Shown here in pieces: positions 6,311-15,097 of a stretch of 18,680 bases of DNA (positions are counted from its first letter, which is position 1; every line of letters starts with the position of its first letter). Made by a program: the position numbers and the translations under genes. This DNA comes from DASYQD01 sp036005845 (GTDB lineage Bacteria > Acidobacteriota > Thermoanaerobaculia > Multivoradales > JAIOJS01): assembly GCA_036005845.1 (NCBI GenBank), contig DASYQD010000083.1, positions 1 through 18,680 on the forward strand. The letters are read 5' to 3'. The notes beneath the pieces are model-generated. The model was not told the origin of the DNA. It saw only the letters and a program-made list of their open reading frames with translations, and searched no databases.

Positions 6311-8590
6311 ATGACACCCTCGAACGCCGCTCGCGTCACTCTCGCCCTCGTCCTCGTCGCCATCTCGGCTCTCGTCCTCGCCCCCGCGGCCCGCGCCGCC
6401 AACCCGCAGATCGTCACCTGCCCGCCGCTGCAGCAGAACCTCATCACCATCCCGGAGATCAAGAGGAGCTCCGACGGCAAGCTGCGGGCGACGATCGAGC
6501 TGGTCGACGGGATGCGCACGCTCTGGGACTACCCGAACACCAACCGCTGCGCCACGCAGCACCTGCGCTACCTGCGCGGCTACGCCGGCTTCGACCCCGC
6601 CGGCTCGCCGGCGTGGCCTTCGGGCCAGGAGCCGCTGCCGGGGCCGACGCTGCGCGCGCGCGTCGGCGACCTGGTAGAGATCGCCTTCTTCAACGACATC
6701 GACACGCAGAACTTCCAGAACGCGCTCGACAAGGGGGCCGTCGGCACCACCGCCGCCTGCGATCAGTACACGACCAGCACGTCGGCCTCGCAGAGCGCCA
6801 CCGGACCGGCGGGCAACTCGGCCGGCGCCAACGACACGATGCCCAACTGCCTGCACGGCTCGAGCACCAGCAACCTGCACTTCCACGGCACCCACACGAC
6901 GCCGAGCACGACCGGCGACGACGTGCTGCTCTTCGTGCGCCCGTCGATGCGCGTCGACGGCCAGCGGCAGCCCAACCGCGCGGAGGCGAACCTCGCCTTC
7001 GCCGAGGTCTTCGACCGCTGCGAGCACCACGGCCCGCCGCATCTCTGGTCCGAGATGCCGGAGAGCTGGCAGGAGACGCAGAAGGACCTGCTGCAGTCCT
7101 ACGACCGCACCGTCGCCTACCAGGGCCAGCCGGGGACGCTGCCGGCGTCGAGCCAGCTCTGGCCGGCGAACGCGTCGGCGATCGCGCAGGGCCTCTGGCC
7201 GCAGTACCAGGTCGGCGCCTTCCCCTACTGCTTCCCGCTGCCGGAGTGGAAGCAGGGCAGCCCGACGCCGAGGATGGGCCAGGCGCCCGGCACCCACTGG
7301 TACCACGCGCACAAGCACGGCTCGACGGCGCTCAACGTCGCCAACGGTCTCACCGGCACGCTCATCATCGAAGGCCAGTACGACGACCAGCTCCGCGCCT
7401 ACTACAAGAACAAGCTCAAGGAGCAGGTGCTGATGATCCAGCAGCTCGGCACCGCGCCCTTCCCGCTCACCAACCCGGCGGTGAACCAGGGCGCGCCTGG
7501 CGCGCCGCGGCCTGCCCTGTCGGTCAACGGCCGCCTCGACCCGGTGGTGACGATGGCGCCCGGCGAGGTGCAGCTCTGGCGCATCGTCAACGGCGCCTTC
7601 CGCGACGCCGTCGAGCTCTACTACTTCGAGCCGCAGTCGTCGTCGACGCCGTGCAGCGCCGCGCAGCCGCCGGCGAGCTTCCCCATCCAGTGGCGGCAGA
7701 TCGCGCAGGACGGCGTGCAACTCCGGGTCGAGAACTACCGCGCCGTCGGCGCCGTCGACGCGGCGCTCAACATCGGTCCCGCCAACCGCGCCGACATGCT
7801 GATCAAGGCGACCACCGCCGGCAAGTACTCGCTCTGCGTGGTGCGCAACGATGCGCTCTTCACGCAGGGCAGCACCGGCGCCCCCGACCCGCCGAGCCTG
7901 TTGCTCACCGTCAACGTCACGGGGATGAACATCGACCCGCCGATGGACTTCATCCCCGACGCCGACTTCCCCACCTTCCCCGGCTTCCTCGACGACATCC
8001 CGGCGAGCGAGATCAAGCTCACCCGCACGCTCGTTTTCGGCGCCGGCAACAGCACCATCGACGGCAAGTCGTTCATGGACCACCACGTCGACCAGACGAT
8101 GCAGCTCAACTCCGCCGAGGAGTGGACGGTGATGAACCAGGCCGACGACAAGTCACACCCGTTCCACATCCACATCAACCCCTTCCAGATCACCGGCATC
8201 TTCCAGCCCAACACTCCCGAGGCGAAGGATCCCAACAACCCCTGCTACGTGAACCCGAACGACCCGGCGACCTGGAAGCCCTGCCCGTCCCAGCAGCCGC
8301 AGGCGCCGTTCGTCTGGTGGGACACCTTCCCCATTCCCACCGGGCAGCAGATCCAGCTTCCCTGCAAGAAGCTCGCGGACTGCGAGCCGAAGCTGCAGCC
8401 GTACATCACCTGCAACGCCGCGCGCGGGACATGCACGGAGTACATCCCCGGCTGGTTCAAGCTGCGCACGCGCTTCGTCGACTTCACCGGGCAGTACGTG
8501 CTGCACTGCCACATCCTCATCCACGAGGACCGCGGCATGATGCAGCTCATCCAGGTGGTGCCCGACACCACCCCGTTGGGTCACCACTGA
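6311..8590 (+). CDS. Secreted large multicopper oxidase
   Basis: This 759-residue three-domain multicopper oxidase couples one-electron substrate oxidation to reduction of O2 to water. All four copper motifs are present: NLHFHGTH (H190, H192, H195), HWYHAHKHG (H329, H332, H334, H336), HPFHIH (H616, H619, H621) and HCHILIHEDRGMM (H732, C733, H734, H738, M743). The axial Met and the HEDRGMM ending resemble the CueO-like site. A Sec signal peptide (residues 1 to about 29, APAARA-A) sends it out of the cytoplasm. It is longer than usual laccases (500-600). One insertion between the third and fourth motifs holds six cysteines (C645, 658, 685, 691, 701, 708). The substrate (phenols, Cu(I), Mn(II), bilirubin) cannot be decided. 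GGGAGA precedes the ATG. It forms a pair with the cupredoxin-like gene. Confidence 0.92.
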   Translation: MTPSNAARVTLALVLVAISALVLAPAARAANPQIVTCPPLQQNLITIPEIKRSSDGKLRATIELVDGMRTLWDYPNTNRCATQHLRYLRGYAGFDPAGSPAWPSGQEPLPGPTLRARVGDLVEIAFFNDIDTQNFQNALDKGAVGTTAACDQYTTSTSASQSATGPAGNSAGANDTMPNCLHGSSTSNLHFHGTHTTPSTTGDDVLLFVRPSMRVDGQRQPNRAEANLAFAEVFDRCEHHGPPHLWSEMPESWQETQKDLLQSYDRTVAYQGQPGTLPASSQLWPANASAIAQGLWPQYQVGAFPYCFPLPEWKQGSPTPRMGQAPGTHWYHAHKHGSTALNVANGLTGTLIIEGQYDDQLRAYYKNKLKEQVLMIQQLGTAPFPLTNPAVNQGAPGAPRPALSVNGRLDPVVTMAPGEVQLWRIVNGAFRDAVELYYFEPQSSSTPCSAAQPPASFPIQWRQIAQDGVQLRVENYRAVGAVDAALNIGPANRADMLIKATTAGKYSLCVVRNDALFTQGSTGAPDPPSLLLTVNVTGMNIDPPMDFIPDADFPTFPGFLDDIPASEIKLTRTLVFGAGNSTIDGKSFMDHHVDQTMQLNSAEEWTVMNQADDKSHPFHIHINPFQITGIFQPNTPEAKDPNNPCYVNPNDPATWKPCPSQQPQAPFVWWDTFPIPTGQQIQLPCKKLADCEPKLQPYITCNAARGTCTEYIPGWFKLRTRFVDFTGQYVLHCHILIHEDRGMMQLIQVVPDTTPLGHH

Positions 8591-8593
8591 GCG

Positions 8594-8632
8594 CTTGACA
8601 TCTTGACATCCAGGGCGGCGGGATAGCACCCT
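8594..8632 (+). promoter_or_regulatory. Tandem TTGACA boxes and candidate promoter of the SMUG1 gene
   Basis: The 8-base unit CTTGACAT is repeated in tandem at 8594-8609, giving two perfect -35 hexamers (8595-8600 and 8603-8608). Eighteen bases after the second lies CACCCT (8627-8632), a poor -10 that keeps the key A and final T. Seven bases then reach the GTG start. TAGCAC at 8624-8629 is an alternative at a short spacing. Confidence 0.35.
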
Positions 8633-8639
8633 GCGGCCC

Positions 8640-9392
8640 GTGACCAGGAAAGGCGCCGCGTCGAAGACCTCCATCGACGCGGCGCCGCGCCTCGTCGCCG
8701 CGGCGAAGCGGCTCGCCGACGACGTCGACCGGCTCGCCTTCGCGCCGCCGGTGACGCACGTCTACAACCCGCTGCGCTACGCGTGGGCGCCGTACCGGCG
8801 CTACCTCGAGCGCTTCGGCGGCGCGCGCGGGCGCGTCGTGCTCGTCGGCATGAACCCCGGGCCGTTCGGCATGGCGCAGACCGGTGTGCCGTTCGGCGAC
8901 GTGGCGATGGTGCGCGACTGGATGGGCATCGCCGGCGAAGTCGGCCGCCCGCCGCGCGAGCACCCGCAGCGGCCGGTGCGCGGCTTCGACTGCCCGCGCA
9001 GCGAGGTGAGCGGCACCCGGCTGTGGGGCTGGGCCGCGAAGCGCTTCGGCAGCGCCGAGGAGTTCTTCGCGCGCTTCCTGGTGCTCAATTACTGCCCGCT
9101 GGCGTTCCTCGAAGAGAGCGGCCGCAATCGCACGCCCGACGCGCTGCCGGCCGCCGAACGCGCCGCGCTCTACGCCGCCTGCGATCCGGCGCTGCGCGCG
9201 GCGGTCGAGGCGGTCGAGCCGCGCGCCGTGGTCGGCGTCGGCCGCTTCGCCGCCGATCGTGCCGCGACCGCCACGGCGGGCCTCGACGTGCCGCTCGGCT
9301 CGATCCTCCATCCGAGCCCGGCGAACCCGAGCGCCAACCGCGAGTGGGAAGCGACGGTGGAACGCCAGCTTGGCGAGATGGGTTTGCTCTAG
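8640..9392 (+). CDS. smug1: SMUG1-family uracil-DNA glycosylase
   Basis: This 250-residue protein belongs to the single-strand-selective monofunctional uracil-DNA glycosylases (UDG family 3), which excise uracil and oxidised pyrimidines to start base-excision repair. The hallmark motifs are clear: VGMNPGPFGMAQTGVPFGD (residues 70-87), with the catalytic-site Asn72, and HPSPANP (from His224), the equivalent of the HPSPRNP loop of animal SMUG1. The preceding VYNPL and WGWAAKRFG segments are also typical. SMUG1 is scattered in bacteria, so it may have been acquired by transfer. The GTG at 8640 has no ribosome binding site and lies 7 bases after a -10-like hexamer, so a leaderless transcript is possible; the N-terminus fits the family length. 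The asparaginase gene starts 10 bases after its stop. Confidence 0.92.
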   Translation: MTRKGAASKTSIDAAPRLVAAAKRLADDVDRLAFAPPVTHVYNPLRYAWAPYRRYLERFGGARGRVVLVGMNPGPFGMAQTGVPFGDVAMVRDWMGIAGEVGRPPREHPQRPVRGFDCPRSEVSGTRLWGWAAKRFGSAEEFFARFLVLNYCPLAFLEESGRNRTPDALPAAERAALYAACDPALRAAVEAVEPRAVVGVGRFAADRAATATAGLDVPLGSILHPSPANPSANREWEATVERQLGEMGLL

Positions 9393-9395
9393 AGT
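9390..9395 (+). promoter_or_regulatory. Candidate -10 for the asparaginase gene
   Basis: TAGAGT overlaps the SMUG1 stop codon and lies exactly 7 bases before the ATG at 9403, which has no Shine-Dalgarno sequence. No clear -35 is seen. The position is what a leaderless transcript would require. Confidence 0.3.
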
Positions 9396-9402
9396 CCTCC
9401 AG

Positions 9403-9930
9403 ATGCGCCAGGTCACGCTTATCACCACCGGCGGCACCATCGAGAAGACCTACGACGAGCAGACGGGCGAGCTCTCCAACCGCCGCACGCTCGTCGACCG
9501 CATGCTGGCCGAGCTGCACCTCGAGGAGACCGCGATCTCCACCGTCGAGCTGATGAGCAAGGACAGCCTCGACATGACACCCGAGGACCGGCGCCGCATC
9601 CTCGAGGCGGTGCGCAGCGCCACCGACAACGACGCAGCCAGCTCGGGGGTCGTCGTCCTCCACGGCACCGACACGCTCTGCGAGACCGGCGAGCTGCTGG
9701 CCCGTGAGCTGCCGTCGCCGCGCGTGCCGGTGGTGCTCACCGGCGCCTGGCGGCCGTTCGAGATGAAGCGCTCCGACGCGCTGCAGAACTTGACCGAGGC
9801 GATCTTCGCCACCGGCGCGCTCCAGCCCGGCGTCTACTGCGTGGCGCACGGCCGCCCGTTGCGCTTCCCGGGCGTGCGCAAGGACCGCGAGCGCGGCACG
9901 TTTACCGCCGGCGGTGAGGCGGCGCGATGA
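9403..9930 (+). CDS. Single-domain asparaginase-family protein
   Basis: This 175-residue protein contains only the N-terminal, catalytic domain of type I/II asparaginases. The two active-site threonine motifs are present: LITTGGTIEK (T12) and VVVLHGTDTLCET (T89-D90), the latter numbered as in E. coli AnsB. A TGAWRPFEMKRSDALQN segment supplies a lysine (in EMKR) that may complete the site. Canonical enzymes are about 330 residues with a second domain that closes the active site of the neighbouring subunit. That domain is absent here; the gene ends at 9930 and overlaps the next short ORF. Compact one-domain asparaginase-like proteins are known in other bacteria, so this is probably not a truncation. 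The expected reaction is L-asparagine to aspartate plus ammonia, but activity is unproven. It is probably co-transcribed with ilvA. Confidence 0.82.
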   Translation: MRQVTLITTGGTIEKTYDEQTGELSNRRTLVDRMLAELHLEETAISTVELMSKDSLDMTPEDRRRILEAVRSATDNDAASSGVVVLHGTDTLCETGELLARELPSPRVPVVLTGAWRPFEMKRSDALQNLTEAIFATGALQPGVYCVAHGRPLRFPGVRKDRERGTFTAGGEAAR

Positions 9931-9968
9931 ATCGCGCCGCCGGCGTCGCCGGCGTCACCACGCCGTGA
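9927..9968 (+). CDS. 13-codon leader or coupling ORF upstream of ilvA
   Basis: An ATG at 9927 overlaps the asparaginase stop (ATGA). It opens the short frame MNRAAGVAGVTTP, whose TGA (9966-9968) overlaps the GTG start of the threonine ammonia-lyase (GTGA). Neither the asparaginase stop nor the ilvA start has a separate ribosome binding site, so the small ORF could relay ribosomes by termination-reinitiation. Two Val and two Thr codons recall amino-acid leader peptides, but no attenuator hairpin with a T-run is visible. It could also be a coincidence in GC-rich DNA. Confidence 0.35.
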   Translation: MNRAAGVAGVTTP

Positions 9969-11194
9969 TCGCGCCGGCGGAGGTCCTCGCCGCGCGCGAG
10001 CGCATCGCCGACACGCTGCTCGTCACTCCCTGCGTGCCGGCGCGGCAGCTCTCGCAGGAGCTCGGCGCCGAGGTGCGCATCAAGTGCGAGAGCCTGCAGC
10101 GCACCGGCTCGTTCAAGCCGCGCGGCGCGCTCAACAAGATGCTCCAGCTTCCCGCCGACGTGCGGCAGCGCGGCGTCGTCTGCGCCTCGGCGGGCAACCA
10201 CGCGCAGGCGGTGGCCTTCGCCGCCGCGCGGCTCGGCGCGCCGGCGCTCATCGTCATGCCGGAGACGACGCCGCTGGTGAAGGTGTCAGCGACGCGGCAG
10301 TGGGGCGCCGAGGTGGTGCTCCATGGCACCAGCTTCGACGAAGCCACCGATCGCGCGCGCGAGCTGCAGCGGCAGCGCGGCCTCACCTACGTGCACGCCT
10401 TCGACGACGAGCAGGTGATCGCCGGCCAGGGCACCGTCGGCCTCGAGCTGCTCGAGCAGTTCCCCGAGCTCGACACCGTGGTGGTGCCGATCGGCGGCGG
10501 CGGCTTGATCTCCGGCATCGCCACCGCCATCCGCGCCCAACGGCCGGGCACGCGCATCTACGGCGTGCAGACCGAGGCGTCGCCGTCGATGGCGAAGAGC
10601 TTCGCGACGGGAACGCTGGTCGCCGACAAGCCGGCACCGTCGATCGCCGAGGGTATCGCGGTGAAGACGCCCGGCGGCATCACCGTCGAGCTGGTGCGCC
10701 AGCTCGTCGACGACGTCGTGCTGGTCTCCGAGAAGGGCATCGAGGGCGGCGTCTACCGGCTGCTGGAGACCAACAAGCTGCTCGCCGAGGGAGCGGGGGC
10801 CGCGGCGCTCACCGCGCTGCTGGAGGAGAAGCTGCCCGACCTCGCCGGGCGCAAGGTCGCCGTCGTGCTCTCCGGCGGCAACATCGACCTCAACATCCTC
10901 TCCCGCATCGTCGAGCGGGCGCTGGCGCGCCACCATCGGCTGGTGCGGCTGCGGGTCACCATCGGCGATCGCCCCGGTTCGCTCGCCGCCGCGCTCGAGA
11001 TCGTCGCGCAGAGCGGCGCCAGCGTGCTCCACATCGAGCACAACCGCTTCTTCACCGACGCCAGCTTCTGGGAGACCGAGATCGAGCTGACGCTCGAGAC
11101 CCGCGATGCCCAGCAGGTGGCCGAGCTGCGCGAGGCGCTGCGCGCCGCCGGCTACTCGCGCATCACCGAGCCGGACGTGCGGCTCTTCGGCTAG
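9965..11194 (+). CDS. ilvA: Threonine ammonia-lyase (threonine dehydratase) with C-terminal ACT domain
   Basis: This 409-residue, PLP-dependent cytoplasmic enzyme converts L-threonine to 2-oxobutanoate and ammonia, the first step toward isoleucine. The PLP lysine is K51 in GSFKPRGALNK, the SAGNHAQ loop and the phosphate-binding GGGGL (177-181) follow, and the SGGNID segment closes the catalytic domain. A single ACT domain (from about residue 325, LRVTIGDRPGSL) would allow allosteric control by amino acids. This size matches the one-ACT TdcB/IlvA type rather than the longer E. coli IlvA. The GTG at 9965 aligns with the usual N-terminus (MIAPAEVLAARERI); an upstream GTG at 9914 would add an implausible Arg-rich run. 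The start overlaps the stop of a 13-codon ORF. Serine dehydratase activity is an alternative. Confidence 0.92.
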   Translation: MIAPAEVLAARERIADTLLVTPCVPARQLSQELGAEVRIKCESLQRTGSFKPRGALNKMLQLPADVRQRGVVCASAGNHAQAVAFAAARLGAPALIVMPETTPLVKVSATRQWGAEVVLHGTSFDEATDRARELQRQRGLTYVHAFDDEQVIAGQGTVGLELLEQFPELDTVVVPIGGGGLISGIATAIRAQRPGTRIYGVQTEASPSMAKSFATGTLVADKPAPSIAEGIAVKTPGGITVELVRQLVDDVVLVSEKGIEGGVYRLLETNKLLAEGAGAAALTALLEEKLPDLAGRKVAVVLSGGNIDLNILSRIVERALARHHRLVRLRVTIGDRPGSLAAALEIVAQSGASVLHIEHNRFFTDASFWETEIELTLETRDAQQVAELREALRAAGYSRITEPDVRLFG

Positions 11195-11221
11195 CGAAGC
11201 CCGCGCGCGCGCCGTCCACGG

Positions 11222-11238
11222 GGCGGACGCCGTCCGCC
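11222..11238 (+). terminator. Hairpin downstream of ilvA
   Basis: GGCGGAC (11222-11228) and GTCCGCC (11232-11238) form a 7-bp stem with a 3-base loop, 27 bases after the ilvA stop. A second, weaker stem (GCCGC at 11260-11264 with GCGGC at 11269-11273) follows. No T-run is present, so intrinsic termination is uncertain. Confidence 0.35.
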
Positions 11239-11372
11239 TCCGCCGTCCGGAAGCTGTACGCCGCTGGTGCGGCGGCAGAGCGAAGTCGTTGATTCGACGG
11301 CAACGGCGCGCCATGCACGGCGCGGCACCCCGGTTGCTCTCCCCATCCGGCGAGCACGACACGAGACCGGAC

Positions 11373-11768
11373 ATGAGCACCACCCTCGCCGCCGCCACCG
11401 CCTCGCACAACGCATCGCTCGCCTCGAGCCAGGCCGCCGCGCTCGTCGGCGAGCTCATGCGCCACCTGCTGTCGCGCGCGGCCGAGGCGTCGCCGGCGCT
11501 CCTCACGCGGCTCGACGAGGCGGTGCGCACCTACGAGGTGAAGTTCCGCGGCTACCTGAACGGGCAAGGGCAACGGCCGCCGCTCGAGCTGGGCGGCGTC
11601 CTCGCCACCGCCTTCCTGGAGCTGGCCGCCGCCGGCAGCCCGCGCGATGCCTCGCGCTTTCGCGTCGAGGCGCTCGAGGCGCGCTTCCACGCCGGCGAGC
11701 GGCTGCTGAACCAGCGGCTCGAGCGCGGCGAGCGTCGCCTGCCGGCGCGCCTTGGCCGCTCCGCCTAG
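11373..11768 (+). CDS. Hypothetical protein, alpha-helical, 131 residues
   Basis: I do not recognise this protein. From the ATG at 11373 it has 131 residues, mostly helix-forming, rich in Ala, Leu, Glu and Arg. It has no signal peptide, membrane segment or cysteine. Visible features are an Ala/Ser-rich N-terminus, a central ALLTRLDEAVRTYEVKFRGYLNGQGQ segment-like helix pair and a basic Arg-rich C-terminus (ERGERRLPARLGR). Third codon positions are nearly all G or C, consistent with real coding. The start is weakly supported: there is no clear ribosome binding site, and an in-frame ATG at 11313 is an alternative. It ends 25 bases before the NtrC-type regulator, so the two may share a transcript and it may belong to the same signalling pathway; that is inference from position only. 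Confidence 0.55.
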   Translation: MSTTLAAATASHNASLASSQAAALVGELMRHLLSRAAEASPALLTRLDEAVRTYEVKFRGYLNGQGQRPPLELGGVLATAFLELAAAGSPRDASRFRVEALEARFHAGERLLNQRLERGERRLPARLGRSA

Positions 11769-11793
11769 CGCCTCTACGTATTTCTACTCACTG

Positions 11794-13235
<1,442 letters not shown>

Positions 13236-13239
<4 letters not shown>

Positions 13240-14690
13240 CGGCAGCTCGCGCCGGCGCAATGGCGGAGCTGGGCGAGCTTCGCCGCCAGGTCCTCGCGCA
13301 CGCCCTTGAACGCCTTGCCCGCATGCCGGCTGCGCAGCTGCAGCGGGTCCTGCTCGAGGTCGTAGAGCTCGCGCGCGCCGTCGTCGTACTCGATCCACAC
13401 CCAGCGCTCGGTGCGTACGCCGGTGTAGGTGGCGCGGTTGCCCTCGAGCCCTTCGAGCAGCAGCGTGCGCTCGCGGCCGGCGCGCGGGTCGGCGGCGGGC
13501 TGCTGCAGCGGCAGCCCGTCGAGCAGGCGGCCGGCGGCGGCGCCGGCGGCGGCGAGCAGCGTCGGCGCGAGGTCGATGTTCGCCACCAGCTGGTCCGCCA
13601 CGGCGCCGGCGGAGAAACCCGGACCGCGGATCAAGAGCGGCACGCGGATCGACTCCTCGTAAGGCAGGAACTTGCCGTCGCGGATGCGGTGCTCGCCGTG
13701 GAAGAAACCGTTGTCGGAGGTGAAGACGAAGAGCGTGCGGTCGAGCTCGCCGGTCTCGGCGAGGGCATCGACGAGACGCGCCACCATCTCGTCGACGGCG
13801 AGCAGCGAGGCGAGCTGGGCGCGATAGGTGCGCAGCACGTCGGCCTGCACGTCCGCGTTGAGACGCGGCAGCCGGCGCACCGAGCCGGGCTTGTCGCTCA
13901 CGTCGGCCTCGTCGAACGAGGCCTTCGCCGGCAGCGGCTCGTCGGCGAAGCGGCCGGCGTGGCGAGGCGCCGGACGCGGCGCCGTGCCCTTGCCGCTGGC
14001 ATCGCTGTTCTCGAGGTGCGGCGCCACCGGCGCGACGCTCAGGTAGAAAGGCCCGCGACCGGCGCGACCGCGGATCACCTGCTCGGCGGCCGCCGCCAGC
14101 ACGTCGGTCTGGTAGTCCGCCTCGTCGTGCCCGTAGTGGACGAGGTGCCCGTCGTCGCTCAGCGTGTAGTCGAAGTACGAGTAGGTCGTGGGATCGACGA
14201 GCGCCAGCCAGCGCGACCAGCCCGGCGGCACCGCCGGCGGCACCACCTGGCCGTAGCCGTTGAGATACTTGCCGACGTGCGCCGTGTAGTAGCCGGCGCG
14301 CTGCAGCCACACCGGCAGCGTCTCGCGGGCGTCGAGCGCACCGACGCCGCCGTGCGGCGGGTTGTTGCCGCGCACGCCGTGGTTGTGCGCGTACTGCCCG
14401 GTGAGCAGCGTCGACCGCGACGGGCAGCAGAGTGGGTAGGAGACGAAGGCGTTGGTGAAGGTGGTGCCCTCGTCGCCGATGAGCCGCTGCGTTTCGGGCA
14501 TGACCCGCAGCGACTCGAGGGTCTGGTCGTCGGTCAACAAGAGAACGATGTTGGGGTGCGGGCTGCCTGCCTTTCCGGCGGGCGGGCGGGCCGAGGTGGC
14601 GCGCTGGACGCCGGGGCCGTTGGCGAGCAGGGCCAGGCCGGCGATTGCGGCGAGAGCGGCGCGCACGGCCACGAGGAAAGTATCGCGCAT
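13236..14690 (-). CDS. Secreted formylglycine-dependent sulfatase
   Basis: This 484-residue type I sulfatase hydrolyses sulfate esters. The active-site motif CCPSRSTLLTG carries C88 as the residue converted to formylglycine. Metal ligands are visible in LLLTDDQ (D54-D55) and FTSDNGFFHGEHR (Asp-Asn pair), and a substrate-region lysine in DGKFLPYEESIRVP. The overall pattern (YPLCCPSRSTLL, VGKYLNGYG, SVAPVAPH) resembles the N-acetylglucosamine-6-sulfatase/arylsulfatase branch. An N-terminal hydrophobic segment (about residues 5-24) acts as a signal peptide or anchor, so the enzyme works outside the cytoplasm. It needs a formylglycine-generating enzyme, which is not in the window. The ATG at 14690 was chosen because the signal sequence begins there; the open frame further upstream is antisense to the Phd antitoxin gene. 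The natural substrate is unknown. Confidence 0.9.
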
Positions 14691-14747
14691 GCCCAAGACG
14701 CGCAGGATGGGATCGTGACCGATCAACCGCTCGCGCCGGATGGAACC

Positions 14748-14776
14748 TTGCGCACCCGACGAACTAGGCTTATAAC
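14748..14776 (+). promoter_or_regulatory. Promoter of the Phd/PIN operon with AACTAG repeats
   Basis: TTGCGC (14748-14753), a 17-base spacer and TATAAC (14771-14776) form a good sigma-70-type promoter, the most AT-rich spot of the area. The hexamer AACTAG occurs at 14762-14767 and 14774-14779, a 12-base repeat straddling the -10. An AACT/AGTT inverted pair spans 14774-14785. These are candidate antitoxin operator sites. A GAGGAG ribosome binding site follows at about 14793. Confidence 0.55.
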
Positions 14777-14804
14777 TAGTCAGTTGGACCCCGAGGAGCG
14801 ACCC

Positions 14805-15092
14805 ATGCGCACGGACAAGCAGCTCGAGACGATCTCCCGCCGCTGGCCGGTCCAAGAGGCCAAGGCGCGTTTCAGCGAGCTCCTCGAGGCCAGTCTCAAG
14901 GAAGGTCCACAGATCGTCACTCGTCGAGGCGTGGAGGCTGCCGTCATCGTCCCCGTCGAGGAGTGGCGCCGTCTCCAGGACTCCGCTCGACCCACGCTCA
15001 AGGAGCTGCTGCTCGCGGAGTCGGCCCGCGCTCGCTTTTCGATCCCAGCTCGGCGGCAGTGGCGCCGCCGTCGACCGATGGCCATCGGCTAG
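14805..15092 (+). CDS. Phd/YefM-family antitoxin
   Basis: This 95-residue antitoxin has the Phd/YefM core (about residues 14-60): WPVQEAKARFSELLE, then GPQIVTRRGVEAAVIVPVEEWRRL. This fold dimerises, binds operator DNA through its N-terminus, and uses its disordered C-terminus to block the toxin. The C-terminal part here (ARPTLKELLLAE then Arg-rich) fits a toxin-binding tail, although the last dozen residues are unusually basic. The ATG at 14805 is preceded by GAGGAG and by a clear promoter. The PIN toxin GTG begins 5 bases after the stop. It is divergent from the sulfatase across 114 bases. Phd paired with a FitB/VapC-like PIN toxin is a well-known combination. Confidence 0.87.
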   Translation: MRTDKQLETISRRWPVQEAKARFSELLEASLKEGPQIVTRRGVEAAVIVPVEEWRRLQDSARPTLKELLLAESARARFSIPARRQWRRRRPMAIG

Positions 15093-15097
15093 CGCCG

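Noticed and set aside
9914..9964. Earlier GTG start for the threonine ammonia-lyase
   Set aside because: It would add 17 residues dominated by an Arg run overlapping the asparaginase gene. The family N-terminus fits the GTG at 9965.
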